Of a DNA stretch of 64,000 bases, positions 41,653-51,417 are shown piece by piece. The stretch comes from Rhodospirillaceae bacterium (GTDB lineage: Bacteria; Pseudomonadota; Alphaproteobacteria; UBA6615): NCBI GenBank assembly GCA_002713365.1, contig PASR01000011.1:69527-133526 (forward strand), given 5' to 3'. The notes beneath the pieces were generated by a model. It was not told the origin of the DNA and made no database searches. It was given only the letters and a program-made list of their open reading frames with translations. The position numbers and the translations under genes were made by a program. How positions within the stretch are numbered: the first letter of the stretch is position 1; each line of letters begins with the position of its first letter.

Positions 41653-44600
41653 TTAGTTTAACCAAGGTTTTATTATTCTTGGTCTATTACCAATTGAATA
41701 ATATCCATCCTTAAGTGAAAAGTTAGGATTATAATATGGGTCTTTTTCTAGTTTATCATTCCACTTTTCTTGCATATACTTCACTTCTCTTGTGAAGCGG
41801 GCAATTTTATCTGAGGTTTGATCACTTCCTCTGCTGGCTGACTCATGATGTAACATTTCTGCATATGGCGTCCAAACAATCGAGTACCCGCATTCTCTAA
41901 TTCGTATACAAATATCAATATCATTGAATGCTACGGATAGGTTTTCTGAATCAAGTCCTTTCACTTCATTATATATTTCAGTTCTCATTATCATACAGGC
42001 TCCTGTTACAGCTGAATAATTTTGTATGAGTTCAGTCCTGCCAAAATCGCTATAATCGCCTCTTAACTTGTTGAGGTGGAGATGGCCAGCAACACCACCA
42101 ATACCAAGAGCTACGCCTGCGTGTTGAATAGTATTATTCGGATAATAAAGCATTGCTCCCACTACACCCACTTGAGGCCTTAATGCATGACTCACCATTT
42201 CCTTTAACCAAGAGGGCTGGATAACTTCTATGTCATTATTAATGAGTCCTATTAAAGAACCGGTGGCATGTTTCACAGCATAATTATTTATAGCTGAATA
42301 ATTAAAAGGTTTTTCGTAATCTAAAACCCTAACCTTTGAATTCTTCTGTATTTCTCTAAAATAATTTATGGTATCTGGATCTATACTTTGATTATTAACA
42401 ATAATTATCTCTAAATTACTGTAGTCAGTATTATTTAATAAACCATCAACGCAAACTCTTAGTAACGAAAGTTTATCGCGGGTTGGTATTACCAGGGTAA
42501 CTTTGGGTAATTCATTCGGAAGTGCATAACGGACCCTGTGGTATACTCCACTCGGGCTTTCTTCAACTTCCGCTTTAATTCCTTGTCGTGATAAATGTTC
42601 TTTAATAGCTTTTTGAGCTCTTTCATGAGGATAAGACTTTTCATCCTTATTTAAGGCTACTGAGCCAGGAATTGCTCTCCAATGATAAAGAATATATGGC
42701 AGGTGATGTATATTATTTATTTCAATTTGTTCCAGAACTCGTAAAACTAAATCATAGTCCTGACTGCCTTCAAAACCGGACCTGAATCCACCAATTTTAT
42801 CTATGATTTTTCGTCTATATACCCCCAGATGATTAATCATGTTTTGTGATAAAATTAGGTCAGAATTAAAGTTTGTTTTGAAATAAGGCGCGTAGCGCTT
42901 ACCTTCAGGGTTAATCTTATCTTCGTCAGTATATATTAAATCGGCATCAGGATTCTGGTTGATTTTTTCAGCAATTAGGTAAAGGGCATGAATGGCTAAT
43001 TCGTCATCATGATCAAGTAGGGCAATAAAATCCCCTTTTGCTAATTCTAGCGCGCTATTTGATGCTGCAGAAATATGTCCATTATTTTTCCGGAAAATCA
43101 CCTTGATGCGGCTATCTTTTGATTGAAATTCATTTAATATATTTCGTATATCAGGATCCGTTGATGCATCATCCGCTATACACAACTCCCAATGCGGGTA
43201 AAGTTGGTTAGAAACAGAATTAATAGCCGCCTTAAGAAAATTTATAGGAGTATTATAGACGGGCATCAAAACGCTAATTATTGGTTTATGACTCATCGCA
43301 TCTATTCGTTTATGGATATTAATTATGTCTGATTCTGAAAGTTTCTCATTACGTTCGATCCAGTTGTAGTAATGATCTTCATGAAAATCGGTATTTTGTT
43401 CTCCTAGTAAAGATCTTTTAACGCCTGTAAGGCCATATTTTCTAAAAATCTTTACCCCTTGTAAGACAAGACGGACACAATTACGTGGATTGGTAATACT
43501 TGGTTTAATTTTTTTCCAACTGAGTCTAAATAATGCTTCAAATTTTCCTATTTCTCTATAGTAAATATCCGTTATTGGAATAGGATCTAATGAATTAATT
43601 ATTTCAATGAAAAGCTGGTTTGAGTTTTCAGATAAACGCAAAATTCTTTGAAATGTTTGATCTTTATTTATCTCTAGGGGAACGCTTGGCTGTCTTATTA
43701 GCTTGCCCTCAATTAAAGAGTAGATAACTAATCTGGGTATGTCTTTCTTTCTTCTAGCTTTATATTTTATTATTACCCAACCTGCTGGCATGTTTTTTAA
43801 ACCAGTCTTTAATTCAAAACATTCTATATCATTTATTTCTTGGATCTGTTTTGAAGCCTCTATATTTAGACTAATAAACTTCCCCCAGAGAATAAAGGAT
43901 TTTAGCCACTTTAATACTTTTCTTATTTGGCGTAATGCAGCTGTAATTTTCCAGGAGGTTGAGGAATATACAGCATTCAGTTGATTAGTTTTTTGTAATA
44001 AGGCCAATTGCAATGAATGCACATCATTATTAATTTTATGTAATTTAATTTCTAATTCAGAAATAATTGTATCTCTTTTAACTACTCTAGCTTTGTGTTC
44101 TTCAATTTCTTCTGACTTGTTTATTAGTTCCTGGTTCTTATTGGTTATTTTTGTATTCCACTCACCTTCCTGCTGACGAAGTTTTTTATTAAGAGTTTCT
44201 AAATTATTTGTTTTCTCTTCAACTTCAATGGCATGACGAATTTTTTCACTGAATAAAATTAAAGTTTCTTCTGAAGGGGGGGATGAGGCCTTTTTAAAGA
44301 GGATCGCGTGTTTAGTTAAAAATGAGGCATCGTAAGTTAGATCAGGGGAAAAATTATATTCGGCAAAAAGTTTTAGCCAGTAGATAGTAGGTTTCACATT
44401 GCAATGCGTTGGTTCATCAAAATCTTTTGGTGTAGAAGAAAATAAAATCGTATTTGAAGCTGAAGTCAGATTTTTTATAGCATCTCGCGCTTGTTTTTCT
44501 GGCATATGTTCAAGAACTTCAATGCAGGTAATCAGGTCATATCTATCCTCAATAGGATCAGTTAGAGAGCTAACTTTACAGTAATTTTCCATATCTGGTC

Positions 44601-44883
44601 TGATTTTAGATATTGCGTATGGAGAAATATCAATTCCCCACGATTCTACCCCGCGATCCCATAGAGATTCAACTAAGAATGCCCAAGCACAGCCAGCATC
44701 CAGAACTTTTTGTGGTCGCAAACTGCGAATAATTTCATCCGCTATACTGCCAAAGAATTGTATCCAATGTTCATTACGTTCATAAGGAATACCGCATCCA
44801 GTTCGATAGTATTCATCATCATATAAACTACCAAGTTCAGATACGTTTTTAACATTATTATTTTTTCTAGTTTTATTAGCCAT
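41653..44883 (-). CDS. Methyltransferase - coiled coil - double GT2 glycosyltransferase fusion
   Basis: A 1076-residue, multi-domain glycan enzyme. Domain 1 (about 20-200) is a class I methyltransferase with VLDAGCAWAFLVESL (about 59-73) and DLITCIEVLEHMPE. A coiled coil (about 208-300) ends in YSSTSWKITAALRQIRK. A linker of about 240 residues of unknown fold follows. Then GT2 domain 1 (about 540-750) starts PIISVLMPVYNTP, with DDASTD and the DHDDE nucleotide-metal motif. GT2 domain 2 (about 800-1040) starts KVTLVIPTRDKLSLL, with NNQS, INNDIEV and the AFNDIDICIRI acceptor motif. It probably adds two different linkages and modifies the growing polysaccharide. Transcribed with the smaller methyltransferase (56-bp gap). 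Confidence 0.9.
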   Translation of the reverse strand: MANKTRKNNNVKNVSELGSLYDDEYYRTGCGIPYERNEHWIQFFGSIADEIIRSLRPQKVLDAGCAWAFLVESLWDRGVESWGIDISPYAISKIRPDMENYCKVSSLTDPIEDRYDLITCIEVLEHMPEKQARDAIKNLTSASNTILFSSTPKDFDEPTHCNVKPTIYWLKLFAEYNFSPDLTYDASFLTKHAILFKKASSPPSEETLILFSEKIRHAIEVEEKTNNLETLNKKLRQQEGEWNTKITNKNQELINKSEEIEEHKARVVKRDTIISELEIKLHKINNDVHSLQLALLQKTNQLNAVYSSTSWKITAALRQIRKVLKWLKSFILWGKFISLNIEASKQIQEINDIECFELKTGLKNMPAGWVIIKYKARRKKDIPRLVIYSLIEGKLIRQPSVPLEINKDQTFQRILRLSENSNQLFIEIINSLDPIPITDIYYREIGKFEALFRLSWKKIKPSITNPRNCVRLVLQGVKIFRKYGLTGVKRSLLGEQNTDFHEDHYYNWIERNEKLSESDIINIHKRIDAMSHKPIISVLMPVYNTPINFLKAAINSVSNQLYPHWELCIADDASTDPDIRNILNEFQSKDSRIKVIFRKNNGHISAASNSALELAKGDFIALLDHDDELAIHALYLIAEKINQNPDADLIYTDEDKINPEGKRYAPYFKTNFNSDLILSQNMINHLGVYRRKIIDKIGGFRSGFEGSQDYDLVLRVLEQIEINNIHHLPYILYHWRAIPGSVALNKDEKSYPHERAQKAIKEHLSRQGIKAEVEESPSGVYHRVRYALPNELPKVTLVIPTRDKLSLLRVCVDGLLNNTDYSNLEIIIVNNQSIDPDTINYFREIQKNSKVRVLDYEKPFNYSAINNYAVKHATGSLIGLINNDIEVIQPSWLKEMVSHALRPQVGVVGAMLYYPNNTIQHAGVALGIGGVAGHLHLNKLRGDYSDFGRTELIQNYSAVTGACMIMRTEIYNEVKGLDSENLSVAFNDIDICIRIRECGYSIVWTPYAEMLHHESASRGSDQTSDKIARFTREVKYMQEKWNDKLEKDPYYNPNFSLKDGYYSIGNRPRIIKPWLN

Positions 44884-44989
44884 TTCCCTTATGCTCTCTC
44901 ATTTATTGGGAAAGTTTATTTGCAGAGAGGTACATCAATCATTTCCATTCTTAGAAACAGTAAAATTAAAACCTTCTAAAAGCCAATCG

Positions 44990-45736
44990 TTAGAGTGTTT
45001 TTTCATACATCTCGAGGACTTCAGTTACCTCGCCATATGATATTATACCCCCTTTATCTATTAAAACCGCCTTATTACATACTTGTCTTATAAGATCATT
45101 TGAATGTGATGCTAGAGCTAATATTTGTGATCTGCTAACAAAATCATCGAGACGAGATTTTGCTTTTTCTAAAAATTTTGCGTCGCCAACGCCAATCCAT
45201 TCATCCATTAATAGTATTTCAGGTTCAACCGATGTGCATACAGCGAATGCTAGGCGTAATAACATCCCGCTTGAGTAAGTCCTTACAGGAATTTTTAGAT
45301 AGTCCCCCAGTTCGGTAAAATCGGCTATTTCATCGACTTTACTATTAATCTCAGAACGACTAAGACCTAATAACATTCCCCTCATTGTTATATTTTCATA
45401 GCCCGTAGCTTCTGTATCCATACCCAAGGCTACGTCAAATAAGGCTGCAACTTTTCCACTCCTAAATATTTTTCCACTGGATGGTTCGTAAACACCGGAC
45501 AGGACTCGTAAAAGTGTTGTTTTTCCGGCACCATTAGGACCGACTATACCCACTCTGTCTCCATTATTTAGCTCAAAAGAAATATTATGTAGAGCTTGTA
45601 CACACATCCTATCGCTTAGATCACGTCCAATACGTCCGCCACTTCCCAGATGGAGTAGGCTTGTTTTAAGCGATCGACTAGCGCCACTATATAGTGGAAA
45701 ATCAACTGCAACATCTTCGAGATAAATGTGTGCCAT
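44990..45736 (-). CDS. Polysaccharide ABC exporter, ATP-binding subunit (Wzt/KpsT/TagH-like)
   Basis: ATPase of 248 residues that energises export of the lipid-linked polysaccharide. Walker A is GIVGPNGAGKTTLLR (about 68-82), the signature is the weak YSSGMLLRLAFAV (about 150-162) typical of this group, and Walker B is EILLMDEWIGVGDAKF (about 169-184). It has only the nucleotide-binding domain. The C-terminal carbohydrate-binding domain seen in Wzt of O9a-type systems is absent, so export should not depend on recognition of a terminal cap by this subunit. The permease gene lies 9 bp upstream on the same strand. Confidence 0.92.
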   Translation of the reverse strand: MAHIYLEDVAVDFPLYSGASRSLKTSLLHLGSGGRIGRDLSDRMCVQALHNISFELNNGDRVGIVGPNGAGKTTLLRVLSGVYEPSSGKIFRSGKVAALFDVALGMDTEATGYENITMRGMLLGLSRSEINSKVDEIADFTELGDYLKIPVRTYSSGMLLRLAFAVCTSVEPEILLMDEWIGVGDAKFLEKAKSRLDDFVSRSQILALASHSNDLIRQVCNKAVLIDKGGIISYGEVTEVLEMYEKTL

Positions 45737-45745
45737 TATTATGTC

Positions 45746-46642
45746 TTAAATCCAGTAAGCTATTCTATTGCGAAAACGGCGGAAAATAATAAAAGTTATT
45801 AGCCATCCGGCTAAAGTTATTCCTAACGTTACAATCCAAGATATTGTGTTGGGTGCATTGCCGAGTAAAGGGGCTCTTATTAACTCAACAAAATGAAAAA
45901 AAGGATTAAATTGAACAAAACCTATTCTGTCTACTAAGAGCTCTGGTTTCCATATAATTGGTGTTAAAAAGAAAGCTACTTGGATAAAACTTGCCACTAT
46001 TTGTGGTACGTCTCTAAATCTTGCACATATCATACCCAGTAAAATACTTACCCATCCACCAGTTGCACAAATTATCACAAGTCCGGGTAAAAGCAACAAT
46101 CCTGTCCAACTAGGCCAGATATTAAATATTAGAGCAACAATAATAAAAACTACTATATTATGGCCAAATATTATTAAATTTCTCCATATAAGACGGAATA
46201 TATATACTGAGAAGGGTAAACTAATCTGACGAATGAAGGACTCTGATCCAATAAAAGCTACACAGCCATCTGTTACGATACCGGCAATTAATCCCCATGC
46301 AATAAAGCCAAGACAAAGGAACGGAAGGTAATCATCGATATCTAGGCCAAATAAAGTACCGTACAATAAACTAAGAGTCCCAACCAACACAGCCATACTT
46401 AATGTCAGCCAAAATGGACCTAGTAAAGATCGACGATAGCGTTGTTTTATATCTTGCCATCCAAGCAATCCCCATAGGCGCCAACTAATCAGGCCTTCGA
46501 ACAAATCATTTATAGCTAGAATTTGTATACTTGGATTATTTAAAAATGCATTATTTTTGATAGAATCTTCTCTTATATCAGGATTTTCATCTATTTTTGC
46601 GTTTATCATAGAGGGATGCATGTTTTCCTGTTTATTTTTCAT
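45746..46642 (-). CDS. Polysaccharide ABC exporter, permease subunit (Wzm-like, ABC2 type)
   Basis: A 298-residue ABC-2 membrane subunit with six hydrophobic helices after a polar N-terminal tail of about 45 residues. Characteristic passages are LLGWQDIKQRYRRSLLGPFWLTLS (quoted part: DIKQRYRRSLLGPFW, about 62-76, the amphipathic segment before TM1) and the conserved VAFFLTPIIWKPE (about 221-233). It pairs with the ATPase downstream (9-bp gap) to flip the finished or lipid-linked chain to the periplasm. A true start a little downstream (for example ATG at codon 11) is possible. It begins 80 bp from the GlcG-like gene, same strand. Confidence 0.92.
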   Translation of the reverse strand: MKNKQENMHPSMINAKIDENPDIREDSIKNNAFLNNPSIQILAINDLFEGLISWRLWGLLGWQDIKQRYRRSLLGPFWLTLSMAVLVGTLSLLYGTLFGLDIDDYLPFLCLGFIAWGLIAGIVTDGCVAFIGSESFIRQISLPFSVYIFRLIWRNLIIFGHNIVVFIIVALIFNIWPSWTGLLLLPGLVIICATGGWVSILLGMICARFRDVPQIVASFIQVAFFLTPIIWKPELLVDRIGFVQFNPFFHFVELIRAPLLGNAPNTISWIVTLGITLAGWLITFIIFRRFRNRIAYWI

Positions 46643-46722
46643 AGCGGTATTTTTCTAAAGCGAACAATGGTCGCTATAATTCAGGAAAATATAACCTAAC
46701 ACTGACAATAAATTACTATGAA

Positions 46723-47151
46723 TTATACTTTCGATATTAGTCCCGCAGCTTCAATACCCGCAATAGCACATGATTCGTCATTATCCGATGAGTCTCCTGT
46801 AACTCCAACCGCCCCAATAACATTACTATTTTCATCCAATATCAACACCCCGCCAGCTACTGGAATTATACGGCCACCTGATGCTGCAGCAAGCGCTACG
46901 CCAAAATGTTCCCGGGTTAATATATCAGTTTCATTAGCACGAGATGACCTCCCAATAGCGAGCCCTCCCCATGCCTTTCCAAAAGCAATTTCGAAACGTA
47001 ATATTCCACTTTTATCCTCGCGTTGCATTGAAACAAGATGTCCACCATCGTCGAGTACAACTATTGTTAGTGGACCAATGCCCATCTCTCGGCCTTTTAA
47101 TTGCCCAGCTGAAATAATGGTGTTTGCCTGTTCAAGTGTGACTTTAGCCAT
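46723..47151 (-). CDS. GlcG/HbpS-family protein
   Basis: A 142-residue GlcG/HbpS (DUF336) protein. It begins KVTLEQANTIISAG and contains the family phrase GIGPLTIVVLDDGGHLVSMQR (quoted part: VVLDDGGHLVSMQR), then IAFGKAWGGLAIGRSS and IPVAGGVLILDENSNVIGAVGV. Members bind haem or cobalamin, or occur beside glycolate or diol catabolic operons; the activity of most is unknown. There is no signal peptide, so it is cytoplasmic. Its place at the head of the exporter genes seems incidental, as it has no known link to polysaccharide export. Confidence 0.85.
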   Translation of the reverse strand: MAKVTLEQANTIISAGQLKGREMGIGPLTIVVLDDGGHLVSMQREDKSGILRFEIAFGKAWGGLAIGRSSRANETDILTREHFGVALAAASGGRIIPVAGGVLILDENSNVIGAVGVTGDSSDNDESCAIAGIEAAGLISKV

Positions 47152-47548
47152 TTTTAATTATCCCGATATTATTGCTTTTGATAAAGATTTCAAACGTACC
47201 TATGCAAATTGTTAAAAACCAGCCCATAAGGTTATATTTTTATACTTTAATTACATAATTTTCGATAATTAGATCTTATTCTAATATAATTAGCATAAAT
47301 TCAATATAAATATTTAATAGCTATCAGCCCAGAGGGGTTTTACTTAATATTTTTCTTATCATTTGGTATGTTTATAAATAGTTATACATTGAAAATTAAG
47401 CTTTATGTAATATTAAAGTATTATAACTGAAGAGGCATAGGGCTTTACTTATTAATGATGGAGTTTTAACGAAGTGTGAGATATAGAAACTCCTCCTTAT
47501 TGCACAAATTATTAATTTCCTTGAGATATATCAAATAAAGGGAAATAT
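47152..47548. other. 397-bp divergent intergenic region before rfbB
   Basis: Very AT-rich, no gene seen. It should hold promoters for rfbB (plus) and the GlcG-like gene (minus). An inverted repeat GGAGTTT - 20 bp - AAACTCC lies at 47460-47493, about 55 bp before rfbB. No JUMPstart/ops element was recognised. Confidence 0.4.
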
Positions 47549-48613
47549 ATGAAAATTCTAGTTACCGGTGGATCAGGGTTTATTGGCTCAGCACTTGTTA
47601 GGTTTCTCATTAGTGAAACTAATGCTTCTGTCGTTAATGTAGACGCATTAACTTATGCTGCAGTGCCTGGTGCACTAGATATTGTAGAAAATGACAGTCG
47701 CTATAAATTTGAAAAAGTAAACATCTGTGATGGAATTTCTCTTGGCGCTATATTTGCTAAACATTCTCCAGATATAGTTATTCATCTTGCAGCAGAATCT
47801 CATGTTGATCGTTCTATAGATAACCCAGCGGCATTTGTTGAAACAAATGTTATGGGCACTTGCACATTATTGGAAGTTGCACTTTCGTATTGGCGAAGTC
47901 TTAGCTCTAATTCACGAGATAAATTTAAATTTCATCACGTATCTACTGATGAGGTATACGGTTCTCTTGATTCCTACGGAGCATTTACTGAAGATACTTC
48001 ATACAATCCTAATTCTCCATACTCTGCAAGTAAGGCATCTTCTGATCATTTCGTAAGGGCTTGGAATACAACTTATGGTTTACCTATAACTATAAGTAAT
48101 TGTTCCAATAATTATGGAATTTATCAATTTCCAGAAAAACTTATTCCATTAATGATTATAAATGGAATTTTATGGAAACCACTACCAATTTATGGCAAGG
48201 GTGAGAATATTCGTGATTGGCTTTATGTTGATGACCATGCGCGAGCTATTTGGTCAATTATTAATCAAGGTACTATTGGAGAAACTTATAATGTAGGCGG
48301 GGGAGCAGAAATGAGTAATTTAACGGTTGTAAATATGATTTGTGACATCCTAGATGATCTCTTACCCGATCCAAAAAACCGTTCTAGAAGAGAACTAATT
48401 ACTTTCGTAAAAGACAGGCCTGGACATGATTTTAGATATGCAATTGATTCTACTAAAATTTGTGGTCAAACTGAGTGGTTTCCTCAAGAAAGCTTTCAAA
48501 CAGGCCTAAGAAAAACTGTCAGTTGGTTTATAGAAAACGAGAAATGGTGGCAGTTAGTTCAAGAGGGTACCTATGATGGTGGGCGTCTTGGTCTTGGTCC
48601 TAAACTAAAGTAA
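47549..48613 (+). CDS. rfbB: dTDP-glucose 4,6-dehydratase
   Basis: Second step of dTDP-L-rhamnose synthesis. The 354-residue extended SDR shows the NAD loop [16 protein letters not shown] (about 5-20), [17 protein letters not shown] (about 74-90), the active-site THR-ASP-GLU triplet in [12 protein letters not shown] (about 131-142) and the catalytic [12 protein letters not shown] (about 160-171). The order of the locus is rfbB-rfbD-rfbA with gaps of 20 and 8 bp, so it is an operon. Length and motifs match RmlB rather than UDP-glucose epimerase. Confidence 0.95.
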   Translation: MKILVTGGSGFIGSALVRFLISETNASVVNVDALTYAAVPGALDIVENDSRYKFEKVNICDGISLGAIFAKHSPDIVIHLAAESHVDRSIDNPAAFVETNVMGTCTLLEVALSYWRSLSSNSRDKFKFHHVSTDEVYGSLDSYGAFTEDTSYNPNSPYSASKASSDHFVRAWNTTYGLPITISNCSNNYGIYQFPEKLIPLMIINGILWKPLPIYGKGENIRDWLYVDDHARAIWSIINQGTIGETYNVGGGAEMSNLTVVNMICDILDDLLPDPKNRSRRELITFVKDRPGHDFRYAIDSTKICGQTEWFPQESFQTGLRKTVSWFIENEKWWQLVQEGTYDGGRLGLGPKLK

Positions 48614-48633
48614 ATTGATTTTAGGTATTATTT

Positions 48634-49542
48634 ATGACGGAAAAAATTCTCGTTTTAGGTTGTTCTGGTCAAGTGGGAAATGAACTTGTTAGGTTTATTT
48701 GTCCTGAGGATTTTATAATAATAGGTCTTTCACATGCTGATGCTGACATAACAAAAAAAAATGATATTTCTAATATTATTAAGAACTCTGGATGTTCATT
48801 AGTTATAAATGCTGCGGCCTTTACGGAAGTTGATATAGCAGAAAAGAAAAGAAATCTTGCTTATAAAATTAATGAAAAAGGTACTTATAATGTCGGTGAA
48901 GCATGTCGTAATGCCGGCATACCACTAATACATATTTCAACAGACTATGTTTTTGATGGAAATAAAAAAACTGGGTTTATTGAAGACGATTTAGTGAATC
49001 CTTTAGGCGCATATGGTGCTAGTAAAAATGCTGGTGAGTTTGCTCTTCGTGAAGTTTTAAAGGAACATATTATATTAAGAACATCTTGGGTATATAGTTC
49101 AACAGGAAAAAACTTTGTAAAAACGATTCTAAGGCTGGGTAATGAGCGTGAAGAGATAAGTGTTGTTGACGATCAGTATGGTTGTCCAACATCGGCCCAC
49201 GAAATTGCGCAAGTTATTATAGAAATGGCATGTCAGATTATTTTTAATGGTAAAAAAGATAAATGGGGTACATATCATTATTGTGGTGATACCAAAATGA
49301 CTTGGTATGGGTTTGCTTGTGAAATATTTAATGTTGTAAGTAAACTAAATGGGTGCTCCGTTCCTAAAATTATTCCCATCACTACTAATCAATATCCAAC
49401 TGCAGCAAGGCGACCGCAAAATTCGGTGCTTAATTGTTTGCGTATAAATCAGGTATATAGGATTCAACAAAAGCCCTTTATTTTTAATTTATCACAAGTT
49501 CTAAAAGAACTTATAACAATTGATGCCCCAGAAAAAAGGTAA
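48634..49542 (+). CDS. rfbD: dTDP-4-dehydrorhamnose reductase
   Basis: Last step of the pathway, NADPH-dependent reduction to dTDP-L-rhamnose. The 302-residue protein has the loop [15 protein letters not shown] (about 6-20), [14 protein letters not shown] (about 57-70), [18 protein letters not shown] (about 103-120), the catalytic [14 protein letters not shown] (about 129-142) and [20 protein letters not shown]. The C-terminal [12 protein letters not shown] matches the family's R-P-x-x-S-x-L. Middle gene of rfbBDA. Confidence 0.94.
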   Translation: MTEKILVLGCSGQVGNELVRFICPEDFIIIGLSHADADITKKNDISNIIKNSGCSLVINAAAFTEVDIAEKKRNLAYKINEKGTYNVGEACRNAGIPLIHISTDYVFDGNKKTGFIEDDLVNPLGAYGASKNAGEFALREVLKEHIILRTSWVYSSTGKNFVKTILRLGNEREEISVVDDQYGCPTSAHEIAQVIIEMACQIIFNGKKDKWGTYHYCGDTKMTWYGFACEIFNVVSKLNGCSVPKIIPITTNQYPTAARRPQNSVLNCLRINQVYRIQQKPFIFNLSQVLKELITIDAPEKR

Positions 49543-49550
49543 AATTAGAC

Positions 49551-50411
49551 ATGAAGGGTATAATTCTCGCAGGAGGTGCAGGTTCAAGACTTTATCCGCT
49601 GACGCATGCGGTGAGTAAACAACTACTGCCAGTTTATGATAAACCATTAATATACTATCCGTTAGCAACTTTAATGAGCGCAGGCATAAGAGATATTTTA
49701 CTAATAACCACACCTGAAGACGCTTTTGTATTCAAACGACTATTAGGCAGTGGTAATCAATGGGGGATTAATATTTCCTATGAAGTGCAACCAAAGCCAG
49801 AAGGGCTTGCGCAGGCATTTATTATAGGTAAAAAATTTATTGGCGACGGTAATTGTGCCTTGATTCTTGGTGATAACATTTTTTACGGTCATGGACTTGA
49901 AAATCAATTAGTTGAGGCATCAAAGCTTATTAATGGTGCAGTCGTATTTGGCTATCCAGTTAGTGATCCTGAAAGATATGGGGTTATAGAGGTCGATGGT
50001 AATGGACGGGCAATAAATATTGAAGAAAAGCCTGTAAGGCCAAGGTCAAACTTAGCTGTAACGGGGCTTTACTTCTATGATAATCGAGTTATAGAAATAG
50101 CTGAGTCAATTAAACCTTCAGCGCGTGGTGAATTAGAAATTACCGATGTAAACCGAGAATATATGGAAGAAGGTGAACTGGTTGTAAACACTCTAAGCCG
50201 CGATGTGGCTTGGTTTGATGCTGGCACCCAAGATAGTTTGATGGATTCTGCTCAATTTGTGCAAACAATAGAGAGGCGCCAAGGACTAAAAATATCTTGT
50301 CCAGAAGAGGTTGCTTTTCGCAAAGGCTTTATAAATGCTGAAGAGTTAAAATCACTCGCTGAAGCTATACCACAGAATGAGTATGGCTCTTATTTAATGC
50401 GTCTTCTTTAG
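49551..50411 (+). CDS. rfbA: Glucose-1-phosphate thymidylyltransferase
   Basis: First step of the pathway, making dTDP-glucose. The 286 residues carry the nucleotidyltransferase loop [14 protein letters not shown] (about 4-17), [15 protein letters not shown] (about 23-37), the metal-site [11 protein letters not shown] (about 108-118) and [16 protein letters not shown] (about 130-145). The C-terminal half has [13 protein letters not shown] and [13 protein letters not shown]. Its TAG stop overlaps the stop of the convergent TSUP gene by 4 bp. Last gene of the rfbBDA operon. Confidence 0.96.
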   Translation: MKGIILAGGAGSRLYPLTHAVSKQLLPVYDKPLIYYPLATLMSAGIRDILLITTPEDAFVFKRLLGSGNQWGINISYEVQPKPEGLAQAFIIGKKFIGDGNCALILGDNIFYGHGLENQLVEASKLINGAVVFGYPVSDPERYGVIEVDGNGRAINIEEKPVRPRSNLAVTGLYFYDNRVIEIAESIKPSARGELEITDVNREYMEEGELVVNTLSRDVAWFDAGTQDSLMDSAQFVQTIERRQGLKISCPEEVAFRKGFINAEELKSLAEAIPQNEYGSYLMRLL

Positions 50412-51220
50412 TGACTTTGGATCAACATCACTAATAAAATAAAAGAAAGATAGCCAATAAAAAGTTTGTGTAACAGTCCATCTTGAATTTTATGGGAAGT
50501 ACTTACACCAATTGGAGAGCCTATTAGTGCGCCTGTTATCAATCCGGCAAAAGCGGGCAGATACAAATAACCTAATGACAGAGTAGGTAGACCTGATTCG
50601 TTAAAACCTCCATAAACATAACCAAGTGTTGCAGCAAGCCCTATTATACCCGCTAAGGATGAGGATATGGCTGCAATCTGGTGCATAGGAAAATTAGCAT
50701 TTCTTAGAAAAGGGGCAATTACAATTGCAGGGCCAGGGCCTAATAGTGAACCAGTCAAACCAGCGGTAGTACCATATACCCAAAGCCAAAAACCTTTTAT
50801 TAAAGCTATATTACCGTTATGTAATTTATTACTAGAAGATTTTTTAGCGAGACCATGAATAATACTGAGTATAAGAAACCCTATGAAAACATATCTTAAG
50901 ACAAGTCCAGGCAGAGCATCTCCAATTAGTGAGCCCCCTAATGCTCCGGCTATAATGAATGGAGTAAAACGTATCATCAACTTAAGGTTTAGATCTCCAG
51001 CCCGATAACGTAGTACAGATATATATGCTGATGTTATGGTCATCACGGCTAAGGATGTTCCAATGGTAAGATGCATTATATGCGAATCATGAATCCCTTG
51101 AAGCGTCATTGTAATTATAAGAGCTGGCGCCATTGTAAACGCTCCGCCAACTCCAAACAGACCAGAAACGAACCCTGCTAGCATTCCTGTTAGGAGATAA
51201 ATTATAAGTATTTCAACCAA
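50408..51220 (-). CDS. TSUP-family permease (TauE/SafE-like)
   Basis: A 270-residue inner-membrane protein with about eight helices in two related halves. The halves open with the family's glycine-proline motifs: [20 protein letters not shown] (about 17-36) and [19 protein letters not shown] (about 153-171). Members export sulfite, sulfoacetate or other sulfur or carbon anions; the direction and substrate are unknown here. It stands alone in a 183-bp-flanked position; glutathione reductase is divergent. Confidence 0.87.
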   Translation of the reverse strand: MVEILIIYLLTGMLAGFVSGLFGVGGAFTMAPALIITMTLQGIHDSHIMHLTIGTSLAVMTITSAYISVLRYRAGDLNLKLMIRFTPFIIAGALGGSLIGDALPGLVLRYVFIGFLILSIIHGLAKKSSSNKLHNGNIALIKGFWLWVYGTTAGLTGSLLGPGPAIVIAPFLRNANFPMHQIAAISSSLAGIIGLAATLGYVYGGFNESGLPTLSLGYLYLPAFAGLITGALIGSPIGVSTSHKIQDGLLHKLFIGYLSFILLVMLIQSH

Positions 51221-51417
51221 CTGCTAAATTATCCTAATTAATTGCTAATAATAAAAATGTTTAGATAGCGTGGGTTACAATATGATTCTTAGTATGTTTA
51301 ATAACTTTTAGGGTAAAAATATTAATAATAAAAGTTCGGTGTTTGACTTATGTAGCTCAGAAGCTAAGTAATCAAATTATAAGCTTTAGTTTTTAATAAT
51401 AAATGAGGCGCATGACC

